From an uncultured Eubacteriales bacterium (GTDB lineage Bacteria > Bacillota > Clostridia > Oscillospirales > CAG-272), in assembly GCA_934373635.1 (NCBI GenBank), contig CAKROZ010000010.1, positions 1-64,000 on the forward strand: a DNA stretch of 64,000 nucleotides, in the 5' to 3' direction. The translations under genes were made by a program, and so were the position numbers. The notes below the pieces were generated by a model, which made no database searches, was not told where the DNA came from, and was given only the letters and a program-made list of their open reading frames with translations. Shown here piece after piece: positions 51,717-60,084 of the stretch (within the stretch, counting starts at the first letter, position 1; each line of letters starts with the position of its first letter).

Positions 51717-52511
51717 CTATTTTCGGGGCTCTTCCGTCGGTTCGTCGGTGGGGCGGTAGAGGTAGGCTCTGCCTTCTTTTCCGTCGCGGGTCAGGACGCC
51801 GAGCGTCGTCAGCAGGGTGATGCCGAGGGAGGCATAGCGTAGCTTGATCCCCGCCGCCTTCGCATAGGCGCGCACGGTGAAGGGCGCTTGCAGGTTCTTC
51901 GGCAGAAAGGCGTCCGCATAGGTCGCGGGGGTCGTGAGGGTCACGAGGTGTGCGAGGCGGGTCGGGATGCGCTCGACGCGCTCGGTCCTCCTGCGGGTGC
52001 GAGTGGTAAGTTTTCTGTATTCCTCGACATCGAAGAAGGCGAGGGTGACGGTGAGATTCGGATGCGGGAGCAGGCTTTTCAGCTTGTAAAGCTCCCAAAA
52101 TACATCGTATACTTTACATTTTTTCGGGCTTTTGCGTCCTTTGCCGATCTCTCCGCTCTCGGGGTCGATGGTATGCAGGATCTTTTCCTGCGGGAGAGGA
52201 TAGACGACGGTAACGCGGTATTCTTCGAGGAATTTCCCGAGCTTCGGCACAAGATGCTCGAAGGAGCGGGTCTGGATCTCGACGATCTCCTCCCCTCTTT
52301 TGATATCCGCGACGTAGCCGAGACAGGGGATCTCGTGACAGGTATCGTCGGGTTCCCACGTATATTTGAGCATACGGTGAAGCGTCTTTTCCCCGAGGGT
52401 GCCGATGCCGCCGTCCCGCGCGGGGAGAGCGGAAAGGCAGAACAGGCGCGCCGCGGCGAAGGACTCGCGCAGCGCTTCCTCACCCTTCATCGGTATGTGT
52501 GACGTCGACAT
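51717..52511 (-). CDS. Conserved hypothetical, PD-(D/E)XK-nuclease-like signature
   Basis: The protein of 264 residues (or 257 from an ATG at 52490, which overlaps the upstream stop) is recurrent in Clostridia but unnamed. Segments TLHRMLKYTWEPDDTCHEIPCLGYVADIKRGEEIVEIQT show a Glu, an Asp before a beta turn, and ExQ, like the catalytic core of PD-(D/E)XK enzymes. Further on SPKKCKVYDVFWELYKLKSLL and a C-terminal winged-helix-like part with AYAKAAGIKLRYASLGITLLT suggest DNA binding. The exact function is not known. Confidence 0.7.
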   Translation of the reverse strand: MSTSHIPMKGEEALRESFAAARLFCLSALPARDGGIGTLGEKTLHRMLKYTWEPDDTCHEIPCLGYVADIKRGEEIVEIQTRSFEHLVPKLGKFLEEYRVTVVYPLPQEKILHTIDPESGEIGKGRKSPKKCKVYDVFWELYKLKSLLPHPNLTVTLAFFDVEEYRKLTTRTRRRTERVERIPTRLAHLVTLTTPATYADAFLPKNLQAPFTVRAYAKAAGIKLRYASLGITLLTTLGVLTRDGKEGRAYLYRPTDEPTEEPRK

Positions 52512-52953
52512 AGCCGACGGCGCCCGAGGCGCGCTCCAGCTCGGGCAGGGTCAGAGCGACTGCGCTCGCGGGAGTGCCCGCGGCGGGATAGACGGTATCC
52601 ATGCCGCAAAGAGAGCGGTCGAGATACACGCTGACGCCCGCGGGCAGAGCGAAGGGGCAGACGCCGCCGACGCGGTGCCCCGTCAGGGGCTCGACCTCTT
52701 CGGCAGAGAGCATCCTCGCCTTGGTGCCGAAGGTCGTCTTATACTTTTTGTTATCGATCTTTGCGTCCCCCGCCATGACGACCAAAAGCACGCCGTCACC
52801 GCGATGGAAGGAGAGCGTCTTCGCGATACGGTGCTCCTCGGTGCCGAGCGCTTCCGCCGCCTCGTGCACGGTGGCGGAGGAGCGGTCAAACTCGCGGATG
52901 CGTCCGTCGAGTCCGAAGGCGGAGAGCGCCTCTCTCACGTGAGAAAGGCTCAT
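52480..52953 (-). CDS. YbaK-family aminoacyl-tRNA deacylase (second paralogue)
   Basis: The ATG at 52953 overlaps the upstream TGA (ATGA). The 157-residue protein has RIAKTLSFHRGDGVLLVVMAGDAKID and VGGVCPFALPAGVSVYLD, the core of the YbaK/ProX-like editing domain. It is more diverged from Cys-tRNA(Pro) deacylases than the protein at 19341, so its substrate tRNA could be different. Its own end overlaps the start of the PD-(D/E)XK-like gene. Confidence 0.85.
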   Translation of the reverse strand: MSLSHVREALSAFGLDGRIREFDRSSATVHEAAEALGTEEHRIAKTLSFHRGDGVLLVVMAGDAKIDNKKYKTTFGTKARMLSAEEVEPLTGHRVGGVCPFALPAGVSVYLDRSLCGMDTVYPAAGTPASAVALTLPELERASGAVGYVDVTHTDEG

Positions 52954-54362
52954 GCCTCCGTCTCCTTTTCCATGAGCTTTCTGCCCATGATAACGCCCAT
53001 GACGGACGCCATCATCAAGCCGCGCGTCCATCCCGAGGAGTCGCCGAGGCAATGCAGACCGCGGACGCTCGTCGTGAAGTTTTCATCCATTTTGACGCGG
53101 TTGGAGTAGAATTTCAGCTCGGGAGAATAGAGCAGCGTCTCATACGAGGCGAAGCCCGGAACGACGTGATCGACCGCCTTGATAAAGTTGATGATGTTCA
53201 TCATGGCGCGATAAGGCATTGCCGCCGTGATGTCTCCCGCCTCCGCATCGGGGAGGGTGGGACGGACGTTCGACTCGGCAAGCTCCTTCGGCCACGTGCG
53301 CTTTCCGTCGAGAATATCGCCGAAGCGCTGAACGAGGATATGCCCCGCGCCGAGCATGTTCGTCAGCTCTCCGACCTTCTGCGCGTACTCGATCGGCTGA
53401 TTGAAGGGGGTGGAGAAGTTGTGCGAGACGAGGATCGCAAGGTTGGTATTGCTGCTCTTCAGATCTTTATAGGAATGTCCGTTGACAACGGCGAGCCCGT
53501 GGTCGTAGTTTTCCTGACTGACAAAACCGCCGGGGTTCTGACAGAAGGTGCGGACCTTGTTCTTGAAGGGGGCGGGATGCCCGACGAGCTTCGACTCATA
53601 GAGGACGGTATTGATCTTCTCCATGATCTCGTTGCGCACCTCGACGCGCACGCCGATGTCGACGGTGCCCGGCTGATGGGCGATGTGATGCTCGGCACAG
53701 AGTTTCTCGAGCCATTCCGCGCCGCGTCTGCCCGTGGCGACGATGACCTCCTCCGCCTCGATGTGTTCTTCCCCGTCCTTCGTGGCGATCACGATGCCGT
53801 GGCAGACCTCGTTCTCGGTAATCAGAAGGTCGCGGCACTCGGTGTCGAAGAGGATCTCGACCCCGCCTTTCAGGAGGTACTGCTCGATGGCGTAATAGAT
53901 CTCCTGCGCCTTCTCCGTGCCGAGGTGACGGATCGGGCAATCGACGAGCTTAAGCCCCGCCTTGATGGCATTGCGGCGGATCTCCTTCTTCTCTTCCTCA
54001 TGCTCGAGTCCCTCGATGTGGGTATCGGCGCCGAATTCGAGATAGATGGAATCGGTATAATCGATCATTTCCTTCGCATAGTCCGCGCCGATCAGGTTCG
54101 GCAGATCGCCGCCGACCTCCTCGCAGAGGGAGAGCTTTCCGTCCGAGAACGCGCCCGCGCCCGAAAAGCCCGTGGTGATATGGCAGGGCTTGCAATTCAT
54201 GCATTTTTTGGTCTTGGCTTTGGGGCAGACGCGCTTTTCGATCGCCTTTCCCTTTTCAACGATCAGGATCTTCTTTTTTGTTCCGCGACGGAGCATTTCG
54301 ATGGCGGTAAAGATGCCGGCAGGTCCGGCACCGACGATCACGATATCATAGGTGTGTTTCAT
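52950..54362 (-). CDS. FAD-dependent oxidoreductase (COG2509-like) with Cys cluster
   Basis: The 470-residue flavoprotein has the FAD motif IVIVGAGPAGIFTAIEML (residues 7-24), GFSGAGAFSDGKL around 66-78 and a C-terminal GDSSGWTRGLMMASVMG. Between them lies a CPKAKTKKCMNCKPC segment with four cysteines near residues 46-60 that could bind an iron-sulfur cluster or zinc. It is the short-form paralogue of the protein at 45943, without the N-terminal extension. It follows pqqD by 39 nt. Confidence 0.88.
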   Translation of the reverse strand: MKHTYDIVIVGAGPAGIFTAIEMLRRGTKKKILIVEKGKAIEKRVCPKAKTKKCMNCKPCHITTGFSGAGAFSDGKLSLCEEVGGDLPNLIGADYAKEMIDYTDSIYLEFGADTHIEGLEHEEEKKEIRRNAIKAGLKLVDCPIRHLGTEKAQEIYYAIEQYLLKGGVEILFDTECRDLLITENEVCHGIVIATKDGEEHIEAEEVIVATGRRGAEWLEKLCAEHHIAHQPGTVDIGVRVEVRNEIMEKINTVLYESKLVGHPAPFKNKVRTFCQNPGGFVSQENYDHGLAVVNGHSYKDLKSSNTNLAILVSHNFSTPFNQPIEYAQKVGELTNMLGAGHILVQRFGDILDGKRTWPKELAESNVRPTLPDAEAGDITAAMPYRAMMNIINFIKAVDHVVPGFASYETLLYSPELKFYSNRVKMDENFTTSVRGLHCLGDSSGWTRGLMMASVMGVIMGRKLMEKETEA

Positions 54363-54401
54363 GGGTTCGGGTCTTCTTCCTTTTTGTTTTTTTGTTGTTT
54401 C

Positions 54402-54674
54402 TCAGCCTTCGACGAGGAGTCCCGCGTCTCTTAGCTTTCCGACAAACTCCTTCGTATCCGAAAGAAGGGTGTCGTAGGGGGCGTCGTAGATCGTCCCGAG
54501 GCGATGTGCGACCTCCTCCTCGGTGAGGTCTTCCTTTTGCAGAAGCTCGAAGATGTCACGTCCCGCCTCGTTGAGCGAAATCATGGCGCCCTTCTCCCTC
54601 GCTTGCTTTCCCACCGCGACGGCAACGCATTTTCCTGCCACGGTGCGAACGACGAATCCGTCAATGATCTTCAT
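54402..54674 (-). CDS. PqqD-family peptide chaperone
   Basis: The 90-residue protein has the PqqD fold pattern: VVRTVAGKCVAVAVG beta strands, ISLNEAGRDIFELLQKEDLTEEEVAHRL, and a final winged-helix-like DTKEFVGKLRDAGLLVEG. PqqD proteins bind leader peptides of ribosomally made modified peptides (RiPPs). No radical-SAM enzyme or precursor peptide is adjacent; an HprK-like kinase precedes it by 39 nt. PqqD with an HprK-like kinase is known from phosphorylated lasso-peptide clusters, but the remaining parts are not here. Confidence 0.88.
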   Translation of the reverse strand: MKIIDGFVVRTVAGKCVAVAVGKQAREKGAMISLNEAGRDIFELLQKEDLTEEEVAHRLGTIYDAPYDTLLSDTKEFVGKLRDAGLLVEG

Positions 54675-54713
54675 GGTTTCTTCCTTTCTCTATCTCTCGA
54701 TGATAAAATGCTG

Positions 54714-55412
54714 TCATTTGCCCGTGAGGGCGCGTCGGGCGACATGCGCCGCCTCGGGGTTCATATTACAGGACAGGCGGTAGAGCCTCGCATCCGACAG
54801 GATGCGCTCGGTCAGAGTGAGCGTCAGATCTGCCGCCTCGGGATCCTCGGGCATGAAGATCTGCCCGAGGAAGGAGAAGAGGGTGGTCGCGGGGACTGTC
54901 CTTTCGATCCGATTTTCCTTCCCTCGGGAGAGAAAGACGATCGAGTCGAGGGGCAGCATCTCGCATCTGCCGTAGTTCTCTTTTCCCCGCCACGGCGTCC
55001 CCGCGGCGAAGAGTGTCCCGTCGATGTAACGTAAGATCGGCTTATCGCCGTTTAGGATATGCACCGAATCGCCGAATTCGGAGAGCCAAAGGCGAAGGTG
55101 CGTCGTCTTCCCCGTCCCGCTCTTCGCGGTGAAGGCATAGGCGCGCCCCTCCTCGGCGAGGACGGCGCCGTGAAAGACGAGCGCGTCGTAATAAGGGAGC
55201 TTCCTCGCGATGGCGCGGTAGACGACGGTGCTCTCGAGGCACCCGCGGTTTCGGATACCCGAGATGCGCGCTTCCTCGGCGAGATCCTCATCGCTTGCCG
55301 AAACGGTAAAGAGGGGCTTTTCGTCGGTGAGATAATCCCGACAGAGCTCCGCAAGGTAGGAATAGCGGTTCTCGATGCCGACGGGAAGGTCGGCGATGCG
55401 TATGGTGATCAC
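54714..55412 (-). CDS. HprK-like (HPr kinase C-terminal type) P-loop kinase
   Basis: Start is GTG at 55412 with AGGAGGGG upstream; it overlaps the LRR stop. The 232-residue protein has ALVFHGAVLAEEGRAYAFTAKSGTGKTTHLRLW (P-loop with SGTGKTT near residue 108), HILNGDKPILRYIDG (Walker-B-like) and GTPWRGKENYGRC, as in small HprK-like kinases found next to pqqD in RiPP clusters. Its target is unknown; it is not the metabolic HPr kinase, as the N-terminal domain is absent. Confidence 0.85.
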   Translation of the reverse strand: MITIRIADLPVGIENRYSYLAELCRDYLTDEKPLFTVSASDEDLAEEARISGIRNRGCLESTVVYRAIARKLPYYDALVFHGAVLAEEGRAYAFTAKSGTGKTTHLRLWLSEFGDSVHILNGDKPILRYIDGTLFAAGTPWRGKENYGRCEMLPLDSIVFLSRGKENRIERTVPATTLFSFLGQIFMPEDPEAADLTLTLTERILSDARLYRLSCNMNPEAAHVARRALTGK

Positions 55413-58372
55413 TTCTTCCCCTCCTTTTCCGAAAAGTCGAGGATCGCCTGCACGAGGAGGATGTTTCCGTCCTCCTCGACGTGAACGGCAAGAAGGCGGG
55501 CGGCTGTGCCGCCGTAGGAGACGGAGAGCGTCTCGGAGCAGGCGTTGAAGGCGTCGCTTTCCACATAATTCAGGGACAGTGGCAGGGCGACGGAGGAAAG
55601 GGACTCGCACCCGTCGAAGGCGGCGGAGCCGATGGTCTCTACCGCGTCGGGAATTACGATGCGGACAAGATCGACACAGCCCGCGAAGAGTTCATTCGAA
55701 AGCTCGGTCAGCTCCTCGGGCAGAGTGATGCTGAACAGGCGGGGGCAATCCGAGAAGGCGGCGCTCCCGATCTCGGTAACGCTCTTCGGAAAGGTGACGA
55801 GGAGAAGGGATTCGGAATTCTGAAACGCCTTCTTCCCCACCGTCTCGACGCCGCTCGGGATATGGACCTCACGCAGAGAGTTCGCATACGCGAAAGCGCT
55901 GTCGCCGATGGCGATGAGCTCCTCGTTCCATCCGATCTCGGAGAGGGAGACGCAACCGACGAAGGCACTGCCGCCGATCACGCGAAGATGCTTCGGCAGG
56001 GTGATGCTCTTCATGGCGGCGCAGTTGGTGAAGGCGCCGTAGCCAATGTACCCGAGATTTTCGGGGAAGCGGATCTCGGTGAGGTTCTCGCACGCGGCGA
56101 AGAGTCCCTCGGGAAGATAGATGCCGATGTTACGGATATCCGCCTTTCGGATGCCGCTGCAACCGTAAAACGCCTGTTTCCCGACCGAGGTCAGGCGGGA
56201 GAGATCGGGATTCTCCCACGCTTTGCAGCCGTAGAACGCCTGTGCGCCGACGGTGCGAAGGGTCTCGGGGAGGGAGAAGTTTTTCAGCGCGGTGTCACCG
56301 CGGAACGCCTCGGAGCCGACCTCGGTCAGCTTCTTTGCCGTGACGGTGGTCAGGGCGGTACAGCCGTAGAAGGCGGCGCTTCCGATCTTCGTTACGCTGT
56401 CGGGCAGGCGGACTTCGGTCAGGGCGGTACAGCCGTAGAAGGCATCCCGTCCGACGGCGGTATAGCCGCCGGGAATGGTGACGGAAATCAGAGCGGTGGT
56501 ATCGCGGCAGACGCCCGCGGGGATCGCGGTGAGCCCGCCCCCGAAGGTGATGCTCGCAAGAGAGAAGCAACCCGCGAAGAGATTCGTCCCGATCTCGGTG
56601 ACGGTATCGGGAATCGTGAAGACCGTAAAGCCCGTCGAGAGGAACGCGCCCTCTCCGAGAGAGGTAAGCGTCGCGGGCATGGTGATCTCACAGAGCGCGG
56701 CAGCCTCGGCAAAGGCATACGCACCGATCGTGCGGACGCCCTCCTCGAGGGTGACGCGCGCGAGGGATTTGCACCCCGAAAAGGTATAGGGCATCAGCTC
56801 TTCGAGCTTTCCGCAGAGGGTGATCTCGGTCAGGTTCCCGCAATTTTGGAAAGCATATGCGCCGAGGGTACGAAGGTCGGAGGGCAACCGGAGACCCGTG
56901 AGGAGCGTGCAGGAATCAAAGGCATATTCCCCGATCTCCGTCAGGCTTTTGGGAAGAGTAAGCGAGGTGAGGAAGGTCGCCGACGCGAAGGCATAAGGAG
57001 AAAGTGCCGTGACGCCCTCGGGAATCGTGACGGAAGTGACCTCCAGAACGCTGTAAAAAGCGGAGGACACCGTGCGGATCCCCTGCGGGAGCGTCAGGGA
57101 GACCCCGGTCGCCTTCCCCGTTTTCTCCGAGAGGACGGGGGTGGCGTAATCGGTCTTGATCAGATTTCCGTTTGCGTCCTTTTGCGGATTGTAGCGCAGA
57201 AGGATGCCGTCGCCGACGATCGTGAATTCTTCCGAAAGAGAGCGGTAATAGGGAGTGCCGACAAAAGCGAGAGCGCCGACGGTGCGGAGCGTGCCCGGCA
57301 GATTCAGCGAGGAGAGGGAGCTGCACCCGTAGAAGGCATACGTGCCGATCTCCGTCAGGGCATCGGGAAGATTGACGGCGAGAAGGGTCGTACATTCCGC
57401 GAAGGCGTAGGGTGCGATCGTCTTAACGTAGGACGGCAGAGTGACCGTCGTGGTCGTCCCCTTCCCCGGCAGGCGAAGGGCGATGCCGTTCGTCTTATCG
57501 ATCAGGGTTCCGCTCACCAGTGTGAAGGACGGGTTGTCCTCCGCGAGGTGAAACGCGGCGAGCTCGTCACAAAGAAGAAAGGCGCCCTCCCCGATGGTCC
57601 GCACACCGGAAAGGTCGATGTCGGAAAGTGTTTTACAGCTGTAAAACGCCTGTGCACCGATGGTGGTACAGGCGGCGGGGAGGGTGATCTCCGTCAAAGC
57701 TTCACACCCGTAAAAGGCGGAATCGCCGATCGCCGTGACGGTCGTTGGGAGGGAGATCTCCTTGATGCCCGCGCTCTCGAAAAAGTGAGCGGGGATCTCG
57801 ACCATGCCGCTTGGCAATTCGATCGTCTCGAGGGAGGTACAATATGCGAAAACGCCGTCGCCGAAGCTCGTGACCGTCTCGGGCAGAGTGACCGACGTGA
57901 GAGAGCGGCAGAAATAGAACGCGCCCTCGCCGATCACGCGCAGAGGAACGTCCTCGCAGACGACGGTGCGGAGCGAGGCGCCCGAAAAAGCAAACTCGTC
58001 GATCTCGGTGAGGAAGGAGCCGAGGGTGAGCTTTCTGACGGTGGAAGAATCGAACGCGCGCGTGCCGATCTTCGTCACGGCTCTGCCGTCGATGATGGCG
58101 GGCAGGGTAAGCTCCTGCTCCCGTCCGAGGTAGGCGGTGATCGTCACGGTGCCATCCTCACGGAGCGCGTAGGAATATTCGTCCGTATAGAAAACGGAGG
58201 GGTCGGGTGCGGGGGTGTCCTCCCCGCGCAGGAGAAAATACAATCCGACGCCGAGTCCCGCGAGCAAAAGCGCGGCGAGAAGCAGAGCGAGGATGAGCTT
58301 CGTTTTTTCGGAAAGGGGCTTCTTCGGGGCGGACGGTTTCTCCGTCTTCCGCGGAGTTTCTTCTTTCTTCAT
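55409..58372 (-). CDS. BspA-like leucine-rich repeat membrane-anchored protein
   Basis: The 987-residue protein has a Lys/Pro-rich cytoplasmic N-terminus (1-25), one transmembrane anchor (LILALLLAALLLAGLGVGLYF, about 27-47) and then about 35 BspA-type (LRR_5) repeats of 22-24 residues with the pattern IGxxAFxxCxxLxxVxLPxSVxxI. This forms an extracellular solenoid. BspA-like proteins mediate adhesion in oral and gut bacteria. It opens a run with the HprK-like kinase and pqqD. One interruption around residues 385-420 holds a non-repeat insertion (YNPQKDANGNLIKTDYATP). Confidence 0.92.
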   Translation of the reverse strand: MKKEETPRKTEKPSAPKKPLSEKTKLILALLLAALLLAGLGVGLYFLLRGEDTPAPDPSVFYTDEYSYALREDGTVTITAYLGREQELTLPAIIDGRAVTKIGTRAFDSSTVRKLTLGSFLTEIDEFAFSGASLRTVVCEDVPLRVIGEGAFYFCRSLTSVTLPETVTSFGDGVFAYCTSLETIELPSGMVEIPAHFFESAGIKEISLPTTVTAIGDSAFYGCEALTEITLPAACTTIGAQAFYSCKTLSDIDLSGVRTIGEGAFLLCDELAAFHLAEDNPSFTLVSGTLIDKTNGIALRLPGKGTTTTVTLPSYVKTIAPYAFAECTTLLAVNLPDALTEIGTYAFYGCSSLSSLNLPGTLRTVGALAFVGTPYYRSLSEEFTIVGDGILLRYNPQKDANGNLIKTDYATPVLSEKTGKATGVSLTLPQGIRTVSSAFYSVLEVTSVTIPEGVTALSPYAFASATFLTSLTLPKSLTEIGEYAFDSCTLLTGLRLPSDLRTLGAYAFQNCGNLTEITLCGKLEELMPYTFSGCKSLARVTLEEGVRTIGAYAFAEAAALCEITMPATLTSLGEGAFLSTGFTVFTIPDTVTEIGTNLFAGCFSLASITFGGGLTAIPAGVCRDTTALISVTIPGGYTAVGRDAFYGCTALTEVRLPDSVTKIGSAAFYGCTALTTVTAKKLTEVGSEAFRGDTALKNFSLPETLRTVGAQAFYGCKAWENPDLSRLTSVGKQAFYGCSGIRKADIRNIGIYLPEGLFAACENLTEIRFPENLGYIGYGAFTNCAAMKSITLPKHLRVIGGSAFVGCVSLSEIGWNEELIAIGDSAFAYANSLREVHIPSGVETVGKKAFQNSESLLLVTFPKSVTEIGSAAFSDCPRLFSITLPEELTELSNELFAGCVDLVRIVIPDAVETIGSAAFDGCESLSSVALPLSLNYVESDAFNACSETLSVSYGGTAARLLAVHVEEDGNILLVQAILDFSEKEGKK

Positions 58373-58408
58373 AACCTATCCTTTCGGGGCATTGATTTTA
58401 CCTTATAA

Positions 58409-58438
58409 ATTATAGCACACGCCCGCGCGCATTGTCAA
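58409..58438 (-). promoter_or_regulatory. Promoter of the LRR-HprK-PqqD run
   Basis: On the minus strand, TTGACA (58433-58438), an 18-nt spacer and TATAAT (58409-58414), about 37 nt before the start. Confidence 0.75.
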
Positions 58439-58622
58439 GGCGTCGGGCGACTTTTCGCGCCTTTCGCGAAACGTTTACAATTCGGAAATTTTGAAAGCGT
58501 GCGACCGTCCGTCGAAATTGCGGATTCGTCCCGTTTTTCTCTCTTTTTTCCTTTTTCGTATAAGGCGGGAAATTCGGGGAAAAATGAGCAACAGTAACCA
58601 AGAAAGGAATGGGAATACCGGA

Positions 58623-59897
58623 ATGAAAAAAATGCTTCTCACTCTGACCGCTCTGACGCTTCTTCTCTGTACGACCATCGGTGTGGGCGCCGCGTTCCTC
58701 GGCGGGGCGGCAAACGTGCTCGCCGACGATGTGACCCTCATCAAGACGGGACTTCTCGGAGAGACTCTCACCTTCTCCGATACCGACTTCAAGGAGGCAC
58801 TCGCCGTCCCCGACTTTACCTCCGTGACCGTGAAAAGCCTGCCGAGATCGACCGAGGGCACGCTCCTGCTCGCGGGGCGCAGGATCGGGGTCGGACAGAC
58901 CGTCAAACGCAAGAACGTGGCATCGCTCGCCTTCGTTCCCGCGTCGAAAAGTGTGACAGAATGTCAATTTTCATTTACCTGTGACGGATATGCGGGGGGC
59001 GCCGAGGTGCTCTGCACGCTGAAATTCATCGACAAGGTAAACTATGCGCCGAAGATCGACGAGACGGCAAGTGCTGCGCTCTCGGTCAGCACGCAGAGGA
59101 ACGTCTCCCTCTTCGGGCAGATGTGCGCCGCCGACCCCGAGGGGGATGCGCTCGAGTATATCGTCGTCTCCTATCCGAAGCGGGGCACGCTCTCGGTGAC
59201 CGACAAGGCGACGGGAGAATACCGCTACACGCCCGACGCCACCTATACGGGCACCGATACCTTCACCTATGTGGCGCGTGACGAATACGGCAACTACTCC
59301 TACCCCGCAAAGGTGGAGATCAAGGTCGACCGCCGCGCGAGCGAGGTCAACTACACCGACATGGAAGATCGCCCGGAATACGGGGCGGCACTCACCATGA
59401 CCGCGAAGGGCATCATGGCGGGGACGCCTTCCGGTGACGACGTGCTCTTCCGTCCCGACGAGGGGGTCACACGCGCGCAGTTTGTCGCCATGGCACTGAA
59501 GACCGTGGGCGTGCGCCGCGACACGTCCCTTGCCTCCACCTGCTTTGACGACGACGGGGACATTCCCGCTTCCCTGCGCGGCTATGTGGCGACGGCACAG
59601 CGCATCGGGGTCGTCAACGGCTCCTTCTCGGGCGGGAAGCTGCTCTTCCGTCCGAACGATATCATCACAAAGTACGAGGCGGCGAGCATTCTCGCCACAC
59701 TGACGGGTGCGAAGGCAGACGGTGAGACCGCCGCCTTTGCCGACGCAGACACGGTGCCCGCATGGGCGCGTCCCGGGGTGCTCGCGATGATCTCGGGCGG
59801 GATCTTCCGCACGACGGACGGCAAGATCGGCGCCGACGCGAAGGTGACGCGCGCGGAAAGCGCCGTTTGGCTTTGCAGGATCGCGGACACGCTTTGA
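58623..59897 (+). CDS. Secreted SLH-domain protein with a cadherin/Ig-like module
   Basis: I place the start at ATG 58623 (424 residues), giving a clean signal peptide MKKMLLTLTALTLLL ending in ANVLA-DDV; an in-frame ATG at 58584 is possible. The mature protein has an N-terminal unknown domain, then a tandem-Ig/cadherin-like module (AADPEGDALEYIVV, then YTPDATYTGTDTFTYVARDEYG) and three SLH repeats (from about residue 250, RPDEGVTRAQFVAMAL; FRPNDIITKYEAASIL; VTRAESAVWL). SLH repeats bind pyruvylated secondary cell-wall polymer, so the protein is likely surface-attached. Confidence 0.88.
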   Translation: MKKMLLTLTALTLLLCTTIGVGAAFLGGAANVLADDVTLIKTGLLGETLTFSDTDFKEALAVPDFTSVTVKSLPRSTEGTLLLAGRRIGVGQTVKRKNVASLAFVPASKSVTECQFSFTCDGYAGGAEVLCTLKFIDKVNYAPKIDETASAALSVSTQRNVSLFGQMCAADPEGDALEYIVVSYPKRGTLSVTDKATGEYRYTPDATYTGTDTFTYVARDEYGNYSYPAKVEIKVDRRASEVNYTDMEDRPEYGAALTMTAKGIMAGTPSGDDVLFRPDEGVTRAQFVAMALKTVGVRRDTSLASTCFDDDGDIPASLRGYVATAQRIGVVNGSFSGGKLLFRPNDIITKYEAASILATLTGAKADGETAAFADADTVPAWARPGVLAMISGGIFRTTDGKIGADAKVTRAESAVWLCRIADTL

Positions 59898-59951
59898 CAA
59901 AGTAGGAAAGCTGCCCCTTCCGTGAAAAGCCCGATCTTCCGTAAAGGGCTA

Positions 59952-60013
59952 TCATCAAAAGGGCTGCCGCAGATCGGTCGATCAAAGACCGAAATGCGGC
60001 AGTCCTTTTGATG
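59952..60013. terminator. Long hairpin terminator between SLH gene and nnr
   Basis: CATCAAAAGG-CTGCCGCA pairs with TGCGGCAG-CCTTTTGATG, and an inner CGGTC/GACCG stem lies in the loop. It can serve both convergent genes. Confidence 0.8.
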
Positions 60014-60084
60014 TTTCGTGAAGAGAAAAAGCAAAAAGCGCAAAGCGGATTTATCCACGATTCGCGCTTTTTGTATAGAATTCT

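Noticed and set aside
54363..54713. RiPP precursor peptide next to pqqD
   Set aside because: The gaps on both sides of pqqD are 39 nt and hold no small frame with a ribosome binding site.
55481..58408. 975-residue open frame antisense to the LRR protein
   Set aside because: It mirrors the repetitive LRR gene codon by codon, has Gly/Arg/Asp-rich low-complexity composition and no ribosome binding site. High GC keeps the opposite frame open.
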